From: Chryseobacterium candidae
Lineage (GTDB): Bacteria > Bacteroidota > Bacteroidia > Flavobacteriales > Weeksellaceae
NCBI RefSeq assembly: GCF_004916905.1
Contig: NZ_SDLV01000025.1
Coordinates: 186,001-250,000 of the forward strand
Length of the DNA stretch: 64,000 nucleotides
Direction: 5' to 3'
Numbering within the stretch: the stretch's first letter is position 1; each line of letters opens with the position of its first letter. Positions 51,053-60,407 of the stretch are shown here, piece by piece. The notes beneath the pieces were generated by a model. That model was given only the letters and a program-made list of their open reading frames with translations, was not told the origin of the DNA and made no database searches. A program made the translations under genes and the position numbers.

Positions 51053-51934
51053 TTATTGCTCTATTGTAGCCTCTTTATAATGCTTCAGGTATTCTTTAGG
51101 CGAATATTTCATAATGGACTTGAAAACCCTGTTAAAATTGGTAAGGCTATTGAATCCACTATTGAAAGCAACAGAAGAAATGCTGTACATGCTGCTGGCT
51201 GTCAGAAGTTTGCAGGCTCTTTGTACACGAAGCTCATTGAGATATTCAATATAAGTAATGCGGGTACGTTTTTTAAAAGAGCGGCAAAAAGCCTGAGGAG
51301 TCATACAGGCTTCTTTCGCAATAAGGTCGAGGGTAAGTTTATTCTGCGCAAAATTTTTCTTAATAAAATTCTGGGCATCTATAATTCTTTGGTCTGTATC
51401 GGAAATATGATTAGGCAGATTCTTTTCTGAAGATAACGGAATATGCAAATGTCTGTTTTGCATAAGATGATTTAGAATTCTGATAAAATCTATGATCTGA
51501 TCTACTCCTTTAGTCTTTTGTAATGCAGCAATATTTTCTCCAATGCTTTTTGTGAGTTTGGAAGCCACCTGGAAACCTGTTTCTGAATGACTGATGAAGT
51601 TTTTAAGTTCCTCAAATTCCGGTAAGACGAAAAAGGCGGAAATCTTCTTATGAGGATCAAAGAAAATAGAGATGGAATGAACCTTCTGCTTTTCATCTTT
51701 TTCAAAATTACCCCTGAAAACATGGGATTGATTGGCGCCCAGATAGAAAATGTCACCTGCTTCAAAATTAAAAAGATTCTGCTCTATAGCCAATGTTCCA
51801 TGCCCTTTAAGAATCCACATGATCTGTGTTTCTGTATGACGATGGAAATAAGGATAGAAATTAGGCATAATATCTTCCTGTATGCGGATACTTTTGTTAG
51901 TATCGGCAGGAACAGAAAACTGGAGACTCTTCAT
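51053..51934 (-). CDS. AraC-family regulator of the hydroxyproline operon
   Basis: The 293-residue protein has an N-terminal cupin (about 20-110; MPNFYPYFHRHTETQIMWIL, then FEAGDIFYLGANQSHVF) and a C-terminal AraC domain (about 190-290; LDLIAKEACMTPQAFCRSFK and ISSVAFNSGFNSLTNFNRVF). It lies 92 nt upstream of the deaminase gene in the same direction. It probably activates the operon when hydroxyproline or a derivative is present; the ligand is inferred from position. Confidence 0.88.
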   Translation of the reverse strand: MKSLQFSVPADTNKSIRIQEDIMPNFYPYFHRHTETQIMWILKGHGTLAIEQNLFNFEAGDIFYLGANQSHVFRGNFEKDEKQKVHSISIFFDPHKKISAFFVLPEFEELKNFISHSETGFQVASKLTKSIGENIAALQKTKGVDQIIDFIRILNHLMQNRHLHIPLSSEKNLPNHISDTDQRIIDAQNFIKKNFAQNKLTLDLIAKEACMTPQAFCRSFKKRTRITYIEYLNELRVQRACKLLTASSMYSISSVAFNSGFNSLTNFNRVFKSIMKYSPKEYLKHYKEATIEQ

Positions 51935-52122
51935 AATATCAATACTTTATGGGAACACTCTACTCGTTAGGTTAAAATATTGCTGAAGTTAAACAAAATA
52001 TGAACATTGAATATCATATTAAAATCCAAATTTTACAGAATCTTAATTTTTAATGAATAAAGAGTTATAAATAGTACAAAATCGTAACTTTAAATTTTTA
52101 AAATAAAAAGTATTCATAATAT

Positions 52123-53517
52123 ATGTTTTCAGCACAAACTTACCAAGACAGACGGGAAATATTAAAGAAAAGTGTATCTAACGGAATCTTACTATTTCTG
52201 GGAAATATTGAAAATCCTGTGAACTTTGAACATAATCCTTATTATTTCCGTCAGGACAGTACCTATTTATACTATTTCGGAATCCAGGAACCTCGTATCG
52301 CAGCCATTATCGATATTGATGAAAATAAGACCATCGTTTTCGGAGATGAACTGAGTATTGATGACATCGTGTGGATGGGCAGACAGGAAACACTGAAAGA
52401 GAAAAGTTTGAAATCCGGTGTACAGGAAACACAGCCATATGCAGAACTTGCCCGATATATAGTAAAAGCACAGACTTCCGGCAGAAAAGTTCATTACCTT
52501 CCTCCTTATCAGTCTTCCAATAAAATTTTACTGGGAGATCTTCTTGGGATTAAAATAGGAGAATTACAACCTTCTGTAGAAATGATCAGGGCAATTGTAA
52601 AACAGCGTTCCATTAAAGAACCTCAGGAAATTGTACAGATAGAAGAGGCCGTAAATGTATCCAATGAAATGCATTTGCTGGCAATGCGCCTCACTCAACC
52701 CGGGATGAAAGAATATGAAATTGCCAATGCCATCCAATACCTTGCTGCTAATAAAGAATGTCAGATGTCTTATCCTCCTATTGTGACGATCAACGGAGGT
52801 ATTCTGCATAATCATTATCGTCTTAATACAATGAAAGATGGGGATCTTTTCCTGAATGATTCCGGAGCAGAAACAGCGATGGGATATGCAGGTGATCTTA
52901 CCAGAACATTTCCTGTAGGCAAAACTTTTACAACGAAGCAAAAAGATATGTACGAAGTGGTTCTGAATGCTTTTAATCAAGCTCAGAATCTTTTGAAACC
53001 GGGAGTACGATTTAAAGATATTCATCTGAAAGCAGCACAGCATCTGGTAGAAGGTCTTATTGATCTTGGACTGATGAAAGGAAATCCTGAAGATGCTGTA
53101 AAAAACCATGCTCATACGCTGTTCTTTCAGTGCGGACTGGGTCATATGATGGGTCTTGATGTGCATGATATGGAAGACCTCGGAGAACAATATATTGGCT
53201 ATACCGAGGAAGAGCCAAAAGATACCAAAACATTCGGATTGAAATCTTTACGTTTAGGAAAAGCTTTGAAATCCGGTTTTGTAGTTACGGTTGAACCTGG
53301 TATCTATATGATTCCGGAGCTGATTGACATCTGGCAGGCTGAAAACAGGAATGCAGACTTTATTAATTATGATAAAGTAAATGAATACAGGAATTTCGGA
53401 GGAATCCGTGTGGAAGATGATTTCCTGATTACAGATGACAATTACAGACTTTTGGGCAACGGATTAATTAAATCGGTTGAAGACATTGAAAATTACAGAG
53501 CTGAGCATTTAGCTTAA
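52123..53517 (+). CDS. Aminopeptidase P family (Xaa-Pro) metallopeptidase
   Basis: The 464-residue protein has an AMP_N domain (about 1-140) and an M24 domain (about 175-440). Metal ligands are visible in LNDSGAETAMGYAGDLTRTF (two Asp), QCGLGHMMGLDVHD (His), VTVEPGIYM (Glu) and GGIRVEDDFLIT (Glu). It removes an N-terminal residue ahead of proline, the main bottleneck in collagen peptides. There is no signal peptide, so it acts in the cytoplasm. It is followed after 14 nt by DPP-IV on the same strand and is divergent from the hydroxyproline AraC gene. Confidence 0.93.
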   Translation: MFSAQTYQDRREILKKSVSNGILLFLGNIENPVNFEHNPYYFRQDSTYLYYFGIQEPRIAAIIDIDENKTIVFGDELSIDDIVWMGRQETLKEKSLKSGVQETQPYAELARYIVKAQTSGRKVHYLPPYQSSNKILLGDLLGIKIGELQPSVEMIRAIVKQRSIKEPQEIVQIEEAVNVSNEMHLLAMRLTQPGMKEYEIANAIQYLAANKECQMSYPPIVTINGGILHNHYRLNTMKDGDLFLNDSGAETAMGYAGDLTRTFPVGKTFTTKQKDMYEVVLNAFNQAQNLLKPGVRFKDIHLKAAQHLVEGLIDLGLMKGNPEDAVKNHAHTLFFQCGLGHMMGLDVHDMEDLGEQYIGYTEEEPKDTKTFGLKSLRLGKALKSGFVVTVEPGIYMIPELIDIWQAENRNADFINYDKVNEYRNFGGIRVEDDFLITDDNYRLLGNGLIKSVEDIENYRAEHLA

Positions 53518-53531
53518 TCCAAATACTATTT

Positions 53532-55703
53532 ATGAAGAACATAAAAAAACTGACAGCTATTGCATTGTATTTCCTGTGCTTGTCACCATTCGCGGCACAG
53601 AAGACACAATGGACTCCAGATGGCAACGCTTATTATTCATTTACTAAAAAAGGGGTGGAAATTGTTGATCTATTGCATCCCGGAAAAGATCAGATGCTTT
53701 TAAACAGTAGTGAACTGATTCCTGCCGGAAGTTCTGAAGCCTTACAGTTACAGAGTTTTCAGGTAGCTCCTGATGATAAAAGTTTATTGCTTTTTGCCAA
53801 TACAAAGAAAGTATGGAGAGATAATACCCGTGGAGATTACTGGATTTTCGACAAAAATACCAAAAAGCTTACCCAGTTGGGAAAAGGATTACCTGCTTCC
53901 TCACTGATGTTTGCAAAATATTCTCCGGATGGAAAAAAAGTTGCTTATGTATCTAAGCATAATATTTATGTGGAAGATCTTGCCAGCAATCAGCAGACTA
54001 AGATCACTACAGATGGTACAGACGGAATGATTAATGGAACTTTTGACTGGGTATATGAAGAGGAATTCGGAACTCAGGATGGTTTCAGATGGTCGCCGGA
54101 CGGCAGTAAAATTGCTTACTGGAAGCTGGATGCACGTGGTACGAAAAACTTCCTGATGATCAATAATACAGACAGTCTATATTCTTTTACCGTTCCGGTA
54201 GAATATCCAAAGGTGGGAGAAAATCCTTCCGGATGCAGTATCTGGTTTTATGATCTTGCTTCCCAATCTTCAAAGAAAGCCGATATTGCAGGGGATGAAA
54301 AGCAAAACTATATTCCAAGAATGGAATGGGTGCTGGATTCTAAATCCATTATTCTGCAGCAACTGAACAGAAAGCAGAATCAAAGTAAAATTATCGTAGC
54401 AGATGCCAATTCCGGAAGCAGTAAGGTCATTCACACAGAAACCGATGCGGCATGGATTGATATAAAAACCCGATGGAATGACAACGATCCAAAAGGCTGG
54501 GACTGGATTGATAATGGTAAAGAATTTTTATGGCTTTCTGAGAAGGACGGATGGAGACATATTTATAAAATAGATATGAACGGTAAAGAGACATTAATCA
54601 CAAAAGATGCTTACGATGTAATTAAGCCAGAATTCTTTGATGTTAAAAACAACCAGATTTACTTTTTAGCTTCCCCGAATAATGCCACTCAGAAATACCT
54701 GTACAAAGTAAGTATGAAAGGAGGAAAAGCCCAAAAAGTAACCCCTGAATCCTATACAGGCTCTAATACTTATACGATATCACCCAATGGAAAAATTGCC
54801 ATGTTTACCAATAACAGTATCGATGCATTTTCCGCAGATGCAGTAATATCACTTCCGGAACATAAAGAATTGGTTGCTGCCAAGAGGTCTGCAAAAGCAG
54901 ATCCGGCAAAATCTAAAGCTGAATTTTTCCAGGTGACTACAGAGGATGGAGTTACCTTAGACGGATGGGTAGTAAAACCTAAAAATTTTGATCCAAATAA
55001 AAAATACCCAATCGTTTTCTATGTATATGGGGAGCCTGCTCTGCAAACAGTAACAGATGATTTTTATACCGGCTGGAATTGGTTATATACCGGAAATATG
55101 GCTGAAGACGGTTATTTATATGTTTCTCTTGAAAATCGGGGAACACCTTCTCCAAGAGGACGTGAGTGGAGAAAATCTGTCTATCGTAAAATAGGTCAGA
55201 TGAATATCCGTGATCAGGCGATGGGAGCAAAAGCTTTATTTGCAAAATGGCCTTATATTGACACTTCAAGAGTTGCCGTATGGGGCTGGAGCGGTGGAGG
55301 TTCTTCTACCCTCAACCTTTTAGGGCAGTATCCTGATATTTACCAGACAGGAATTGCTATTGCACCCGTTGCCAATCAGCTATTCTATGATAATATTTAT
55401 CAGGAACGTTATATGGGGCTTCCAAAGGAAAACAGAGAAGACTTTGTCAATGGTTCTCCACTGGCTTATGCTAAAAATTTAAAAGGAAACCTTTTACTGG
55501 TTCATGGAACAGGTGATGACAATGTACATTATCAAAATACGGAAGTTTACATCAATGAACTGGTAAAATACAACAAACAATTTCAGCTGATGTCTTATCC
55601 TAACCGTAGCCACGCTATTAATGAAGGTGAAGGAACATCACTGCATCTGGCAACAATGTTTACAAAATACCTGAAAGAACACTGCCCTCCGGGAGCAAAA
55701 TAA
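53532..55703 (+). CDS. Dipeptidyl peptidase IV (S9B) family protease, exported
   Basis: The 723-residue protein has a signal peptide (to FAAQ, residue 23), a DPPIV N-terminal propeller (about 70-450), and an S9 catalytic domain. The triad is Ser587 (GWSGGG), Asp662 (GTGDDNVH) and His694 (RSHAINEGEG). The double-Glu motif DWVYEEEFG (about 172-180), which holds the substrate N-terminus, is diagnostic of DPP-IV. It releases Xaa-Pro dipeptides. With aminopeptidase P and the hydroxyproline operon it would let the cell use proline-rich proteins. Confidence 0.95.
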   Translation: MKNIKKLTAIALYFLCLSPFAAQKTQWTPDGNAYYSFTKKGVEIVDLLHPGKDQMLLNSSELIPAGSSEALQLQSFQVAPDDKSLLLFANTKKVWRDNTRGDYWIFDKNTKKLTQLGKGLPASSLMFAKYSPDGKKVAYVSKHNIYVEDLASNQQTKITTDGTDGMINGTFDWVYEEEFGTQDGFRWSPDGSKIAYWKLDARGTKNFLMINNTDSLYSFTVPVEYPKVGENPSGCSIWFYDLASQSSKKADIAGDEKQNYIPRMEWVLDSKSIILQQLNRKQNQSKIIVADANSGSSKVIHTETDAAWIDIKTRWNDNDPKGWDWIDNGKEFLWLSEKDGWRHIYKIDMNGKETLITKDAYDVIKPEFFDVKNNQIYFLASPNNATQKYLYKVSMKGGKAQKVTPESYTGSNTYTISPNGKIAMFTNNSIDAFSADAVISLPEHKELVAAKRSAKADPAKSKAEFFQVTTEDGVTLDGWVVKPKNFDPNKKYPIVFYVYGEPALQTVTDDFYTGWNWLYTGNMAEDGYLYVSLENRGTPSPRGREWRKSVYRKIGQMNIRDQAMGAKALFAKWPYIDTSRVAVWGWSGGGSSTLNLLGQYPDIYQTGIAIAPVANQLFYDNIYQERYMGLPKENREDFVNGSPLAYAKNLKGNLLLVHGTGDDNVHYQNTEVYINELVKYNKQFQLMSYPNRSHAINEGEGTSLHLATMFTKYLKEHCPPGAK

Positions 55704-55707
55704 AAAT

Positions 55708-55741
55708 ATACAAAAACCTGCATTATTGCAGGTTTTTGTAT
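55708..55741. terminator. Strong bidirectional terminator after DPP-IV
   Basis: ATACAAAAACCTGCA and TGCAGGTTTTTGTAT form a perfect 15-bp stem with a TTAT loop, with T-runs in both directions. It separates DPP-IV from the convergent paralogue pair. Confidence 0.93.
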
Positions 55742-55777
55742 TTAAAGAGTATTTGTTATTAAACCTGGTATTGTAAA

Positions 55778-56767
55778 CTACGATTTAGTAATGATAATAT
55801 AGTAACTTGTGTCACCACCGGTTGGTATATTGAGAAGACACTCATTGTGGGTTAACTGATTGGGTTCTCCGCTTACATATTGAAAGAAAAGTGCTACTTT
55901 TTGATTAGGTACTGTTGTTTGTAATGTATGCGTTAAGATCTGAGCATTTGAAAATGCATAAGATACATTTACTGTATTTCCAAAATTATCCCTGTTGGCG
56001 TTAATAATTCCTCTTGAAACAGTATTGGAAGTATAAATACTGCCGGATGCTGTGGCAAAAACGGTATTTATATTCATCTGTCCGGAAAAACTATAATTTT
56101 GAGTGTTATTATATCTGTTGCAACGAATTGATCCCCAGGCTTCAAAAGTATATACGCCAGGCTCAGGAATTACAATGTATCTGACATTACTTACCGACTG
56201 TCCATTCACTGTTGCTGAAGTATCTGTACCAAAAGTAAATCCTGCGCTATTCCCTTTTAGTCCGGCATCATTAATAATGGGAATATTGATATACTGATTG
56301 GGGTCATATAGCGAAAATCCGCCTGTGTTGTTAGTAGGCGAATACGTGGCAGGATAGTTGGAACGTTGCTGATAATACAAATATTTAACAGTGACTGGCA
56401 TAATTACATTATTTCCAGAGGCATCCACTCCTAATTTATTGAAGGGAGGTGTATAAGCCGGTGATAAAAGCTTAGGTAAATTTTCATGCCTGATATTAAG
56501 TATTGCTGCAGAGTTTACATGTAATAAGGCTGTGGGCATGGAAGTTCCTATATTAATTCCCACATTTCCTGTATTGATTACTTTCATAAGTTCTGAAGCA
56601 GAAGAATTATTAATTTCCAAGGCTTTTGTTGCACTGGTATTGCTTTTAAAAACAACATCAAGAGTGGCAGTCGGCGTAGCTGTATTGAATCCTACATTGC
56701 TGCTTTGAGCAAATAAAAAGAAGGAAACAAATGTAAAGGGTATCAAGAATATTTTGTTCATTACCAT
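55778..56767 (-). CDS. Secreted protein, paralogue B of a tandem pair
   Basis: The 329-residue protein has a signal peptide (to FLFAQ, about residue 20). The N-terminal VGFNTATPTATLDVVFKSN, then TKALEINNSSASELMKVINT and NVGINIGTSMPTALLHV, is an adhesin or tail-fibre-like opening seen in many flavobacterial surface proteins. A long beta-rich part (about 130-329) contains two segments shared with the next gene: FTFGTDTSATVNG and IPEPGVYTFEAWGSIRCN. It ends without a recognisable T9SS tail. Function is unknown; a surface or matrix component is likely. Confidence 0.7.
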   Translation of the reverse strand: MVMNKIFLIPFTFVSFFLFAQSSNVGFNTATPTATLDVVFKSNTSATKALEINNSSASELMKVINTGNVGINIGTSMPTALLHVNSAAILNIRHENLPKLLSPAYTPPFNKLGVDASGNNVIMPVTVKYLYYQQRSNYPATYSPTNNTGGFSLYDPNQYINIPIINDAGLKGNSAGFTFGTDTSATVNGQSVSNVRYIVIPEPGVYTFEAWGSIRCNRYNNTQNYSFSGQMNINTVFATASGSIYTSNTVSRGIINANRDNFGNTVNVSYAFSNAQILTHTLQTTVPNQKVALFFQYVSGEPNQLTHNECLLNIPTGGDTSYYIIITKS

Positions 56768-56778
56768 TTTATTTGCAG

Positions 56779-57708
56779 TTATAACTTAGAAATAATCAAT
56801 GTTGCTTTTTTTTCCAAACCAGCAGCACCTGAAAGAGAACATGCATTTGTGTTGAACTGATCTCCTGTTCCCCAGTTAGTAAATAGTGCAAGTTTCTGAT
56901 TGGCTGTTGTAGTTGCTATAATAGAAAACATACTATTTTGTGAGGGATAATCATATTGTCCAGGACTGCTTAAATTACCAGTACTGTCACGTAGAGGAAA
57001 TATATTGTTGCGTATACTGGTCTGTTCTTTATAAGTAGTATTTCCTGCAGATGCCAGATAAATACTGCTGACTACACCTATAAAATTGTTTCCATTATTA
57101 CTGCCGGATATAGCACCAGTACAATTAATAGAATACTTTAAATTTAGTTTATATACGCCAGGATCAGGAATGGTAATGTAAATTACATTGGTTGCCGGAT
57201 TACTTCCTCCGTAGATTCTGTTAAGCGTTGCAGATGTATCAGTGCCCAATGTTACATTTAGTGAATTACTGTCAATACCGGTTGTCTGGAAAGGCAAACT
57301 GTAGAAAATATTATTATTGTAAAGAGAAAATGCTGAAGTAGTCTGGGTGTTGTCGATCGTAATGTATGAATAAAGCACAGCTGGTACATAGGTACCTACA
57401 TATCCATTGGTATCTACTGCAATAGGTGTTACACCGGATGCTAATTGGGGAAGATTTTCGTAACGGACACTTCCTTTGGTATGTAGCTTCGCAGTAGGGA
57501 TAGGTGCATTTATTCCCACATTCCCATTATCAAGAACTGTCATCATTTCCGTTCCTGTGGAATTGTTTATTTCTAATGCTTTTGTAGTATTGGTATTGCC
57601 TTTTGAGACGATATCCAGTGATGCAGATGGTGATGGCTGATTAATGCCCACCTGGGAATGGCTTAATGCAAAAGTAAGCACAAAAGCCTGTAATAATATT
57701 TTTTTCAT
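56779..57708 (-). CDS. Secreted protein, paralogue A of a tandem pair
   Basis: The 309-residue protein has a signal peptide (to SHSQ, about residue 18) and the same layout as its neighbour: VGINQPSPSASLDIVSKGNT, TKALEINNSTGTEMMTVLDN, VTLGTDTSATLNR and IPDPGVYKLNLKYSINCTG. The two genes are 11 nt apart and clearly arose by duplication, since diverging. Fibre- or coat-like roles are plausible. Confidence 0.7.
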   Translation of the reverse strand: MKKILLQAFVLTFALSHSQVGINQPSPSASLDIVSKGNTNTTKALEINNSTGTEMMTVLDNGNVGINAPIPTAKLHTKGSVRYENLPQLASGVTPIAVDTNGYVGTYVPAVLYSYITIDNTQTTSAFSLYNNNIFYSLPFQTTGIDSNSLNVTLGTDTSATLNRIYGGSNPATNVIYITIPDPGVYKLNLKYSINCTGAISGSNNGNNFIGVVSSIYLASAGNTTYKEQTSIRNNIFPLRDSTGNLSSPGQYDYPSQNSMFSIIATTTANQKLALFTNWGTGDQFNTNACSLSGAAGLEKKATLIISKL

Positions 57709-57974
57709 CGTGTGTTATTTGCTCACAAATCTGCATCAAAAATCAAAACATATCAAATAAATAAATGCAACATAAATACATCACGCATACATCACAAATT
57801 TTGTATTTTAATGTAAGTATTTTGTTTTCAGATGTTTAATTGTTTTTTTTTTACTGCCTCAAAATAATTTTTTTTATTTAATAACTGTTTTCTTTTAATA
57901 TAAAATATATCCTGAAGAATAATTTTAACCTTCTTTTTACCACGGTTCAGAAAAATAAAATCACGTTCAGCAAC
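57709..57974. other. AT-rich upstream region of the secreted paralogue pair
   Basis: No coding frame. It contains several imperfect GATGTATG/CATACATC repeats near 57780 and short T-rich stretches (57840-57900). I see no clean TAnnTTTG for the paralogue pair. Confidence 0.3.
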
Positions 57975-58139
57975 TTACGCCACCGGAATATGGAGATCAA
58001 GAAACATTAAATCTACATGATAAATACTTAAAGGACTGCTGGCATATACTGTATCTCCACATTTTCCTACGAGATTCAGTTCCTGATCTCTGGAGATAAA
58101 GCTTTCCAGTATTACAGCGGCAATAGGTTCATCTTCAAT
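57975..58139 (-). pseudogene. Remnant of a LytTR-type response regulator receiver domain
   Basis: The minus strand encodes IEDEPIAAVILESFISRDQE, then LNLVGKCGDTVYASSPLSIY, then HVDLMFLDLHIPVA and stops. IEDEP is the acidic pocket of a receiver (beta-1) and LMFLDLHIP contains the phospho-acceptor Asp. The frame has no ATG before IEDEP (it continues upstream as ICCLKIWNKTP to about 58190). It ends about 55 codons in, so the rest of the receiver and any output domain are gone. It is a gene remnant. Confidence 0.7.
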
Positions 58140-58398
58140 GGGTGTTTTGTTCCATATTTTTAAACAGCAAATGCCTGATATTTATGAATTTTATTCATTT
58201 CTCTTTAATAAATTAAAACTTACTAAAAGTAAAGATAAACAATACATATGATGAATGAATTTCTTTTAGATTAAAAGATAAGTTACAATAATAGAATCTA
58301 TAGAATAATTCAACAGTTTCAAAAGAAGGTTTTTTGTGATATATTTCATAAATTTACGCTGCTTTATCAATCTGATGATAGCGTAAAATATTTCCAAG

Positions 58399-60246
58399 GT
58401 GAAAATTCACAACAAAAAAAAGTACCTTAGCTTCCTTAAATTTAAAAGAGATTTCCAGAAATACGGACTGGAAAAAGCGCGCAGTTATGAGCTTATCCTG
58501 CATTGGCTGAACAACAGGCTCAGCAGAAATCAGTTTCTTGTTCTTTCCGGAATTCTGGTAGGCTGTACAGCTGGTCTGGCAGGTGTTATTCTGAAAACGC
58601 TGGTACACAATATTCATTATTTCATTACCAATAAAGTTCATTTTGAATATCAGATATTATTTTATATTGTTTTTCCATTTTTGGGAATTGTTCTTACTAC
58701 GATGATCGTTCTGACACTATTTAAAGGTCAGGATCGTAAAGGTATCGGAGCTATTTTATACGAAATTGCACAGAATTCAAGTATTGTGGCATCTGTTAAA
58801 ATGTATTCTCAGGTGATACAAAGTGCGGTTACGGTTGGATTGGGAGGCTCTGCCGGATTAGAAAGTCCTATTGCGGTTACCGGAGCTGCTATTGGTTCCA
58901 ATTATGCACAAACCTATAGACTTAGCTACAAAGAACGTACTTTGTTGCTGGCTGCTGGTGCTACTGCAGGGATTGCATCTGCTTTCAATGCTCCTATTGC
59001 CGGGATTATGTTTGCCTTTGAAATCCTTTTAACAGGCGTGGTCTTCACGGATTTTATTCCTTTGGTTGTTGCTGCAGTCTGTGGAAGTCTTTTGTCGAGG
59101 ATTTTGCTTCAGGAAGACGTGCTTTTCAGGTTTTATACCAGAGATCCGTTTAACTATAAAAATGTTCCGTATTATCTTATTTTAGGAATTGTTACAGGGT
59201 TGTATGCCCGTTATTTTGTCATTATTTCTCAAAAAGTGGAGCATTTTATAAAAGGGCTTCAGCTTTCGAGACTTCGTAAAGCGATGTTTGGGGGAGCTGT
59301 GCTTTCTTTGCTATGTGTTCTTTTTCCTCCTTTATTCGGGGAAGGTTATGAGACTGTAAAGGCCTTTACCAACGGAAACACCTACTCTATTATTGAAAAC
59401 AGTTTTTTCAGATATTTTGAGATCGGAGACTGGACGATTATCATTTTTCTGGTTCTGGTATTACTTTTAAAAGCATTTGCTACTTCATTTACCATATTCA
59501 GCGGCGGAAACGGAGGTAATTTTGCCCCTTCTCTTTTTGCTGGTGGAACTTTGGGGTATCTGTTTGCATTGGTTTGCCAGCATATTGGTTTTACAGATGT
59601 TCCGGTGACCAATCTTGTTTTGGTAGGAATGGCCGGAGCCATGAGCGGTGTTTTATATGCTCCTCTTACCGCAATATTTTTGATTGCTGAATCAAGTTTC
59701 GGATATGACCTGTTTATCCCGCTGATGATTGCTTCCATCATATCTTATCTGATTGCCAAATGGTTCTCCCCGATTTCACCGGAATTAAAATCCTTAGCGG
59801 ATGAAGGAAAGATTTTCACGAATAAACATGATAAAAACCTTCTTTTCGCACTAAGAACGGAAGATTTTATAGATAAATATTCCCAGACCATTAATGAAAA
59901 TGCCTCTGTTAGTCAACTTTTTGAATTGGTAAAGAACGGTAATAAAAATATTTTCGCTGTGGTGGATGAAAACAGAAAACTTAGAGGAGTCCTTACGTTA
60001 GATGATATAAGACCTTATCTTTTTAACAAAGAAATGGAAACATCCCAGACGGTAGCTCAGATGATGAAAGCTCCGCCAGCAATTCTTCACAGAGAAAATA
60101 AACCGTTGGATATCCTTCAGACTTTTGATGATACAGGTGTATGGAATCTGCCCGTTGTGAATAACAATAATGATTTTATTGGTTTTATCTCAAAATCTTC
60201 AATATTAATGAGCTACAGACAGCTTCTGAAAGAATATTCTGATTAA
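58399..60246 (+). CDS. ClC-type chloride channel/transporter with CBS pair
   Basis: The 615-residue protein has a ClC membrane core (about 45-450). The three ion-path motifs are present: GLGGSAGLESP (contains the gating Glu), GGNGGNFAPSLFAGGTLG (the GxFxP motif) and GAMSGVLYAPLTAIF. Two CBS domains follow (about 487-610). It starts with GTG at 58399, with no ATG nearby. It would move Cl- or F- across the membrane, with the CBS pair sensing nucleotides. The 58140-58398 region before it holds no clear promoter. Confidence 0.9.
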   Translation: MKIHNKKKYLSFLKFKRDFQKYGLEKARSYELILHWLNNRLSRNQFLVLSGILVGCTAGLAGVILKTLVHNIHYFITNKVHFEYQILFYIVFPFLGIVLTTMIVLTLFKGQDRKGIGAILYEIAQNSSIVASVKMYSQVIQSAVTVGLGGSAGLESPIAVTGAAIGSNYAQTYRLSYKERTLLLAAGATAGIASAFNAPIAGIMFAFEILLTGVVFTDFIPLVVAAVCGSLLSRILLQEDVLFRFYTRDPFNYKNVPYYLILGIVTGLYARYFVIISQKVEHFIKGLQLSRLRKAMFGGAVLSLLCVLFPPLFGEGYETVKAFTNGNTYSIIENSFFRYFEIGDWTIIIFLVLVLLLKAFATSFTIFSGGNGGNFAPSLFAGGTLGYLFALVCQHIGFTDVPVTNLVLVGMAGAMSGVLYAPLTAIFLIAESSFGYDLFIPLMIASIISYLIAKWFSPISPELKSLADEGKIFTNKHDKNLLFALRTEDFIDKYSQTINENASVSQLFELVKNGNKNIFAVVDENRKLRGVLTLDDIRPYLFNKEMETSQTVAQMMKAPPAILHRENKPLDILQTFDDTGVWNLPVVNNNNDFIGFISKSSILMSYRQLLKEYSD

Positions 60247-60280
60247 TATTAAAGGCAAAAATGACAACCGTAAACCTGAA

Positions 60281-60334
60281 TTCCCATCCTCTGGAGGGGT
60301 GTCAAAAATTCTTTGAATTTTTGACGGGGTGGTT
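60281..60334 (+). repeat. GGAGGGGTG / GACGGGGTGGTT intergenic repeat, copy 2
   Basis: Begins TTCCCATCCTCTGGAGGGGT and ends GAATTTTTGACGGGGTGGTT, matching the copy at 33181-33233 over almost its entire length in the same orientation. Confidence 0.75.
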
Positions 60335-60352
60335 AGCATCGTCAAACGATAA

Positions 60353-60378
60353 AAATCCGTTCAGCAATGAACGGATTT
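60353..60378. terminator. Bidirectional terminator between ClC and aldo/keto reductase
   Basis: AAATCCGTTCA and TGAACGGATTT form a perfect 11-bp stem with loop GCAA, followed on the minus strand by a TTTTT run. Confidence 0.88.
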
Positions 60379-60407
60379 AATTTTAATCTATAATAAAGTT
60401 GAAAAAA

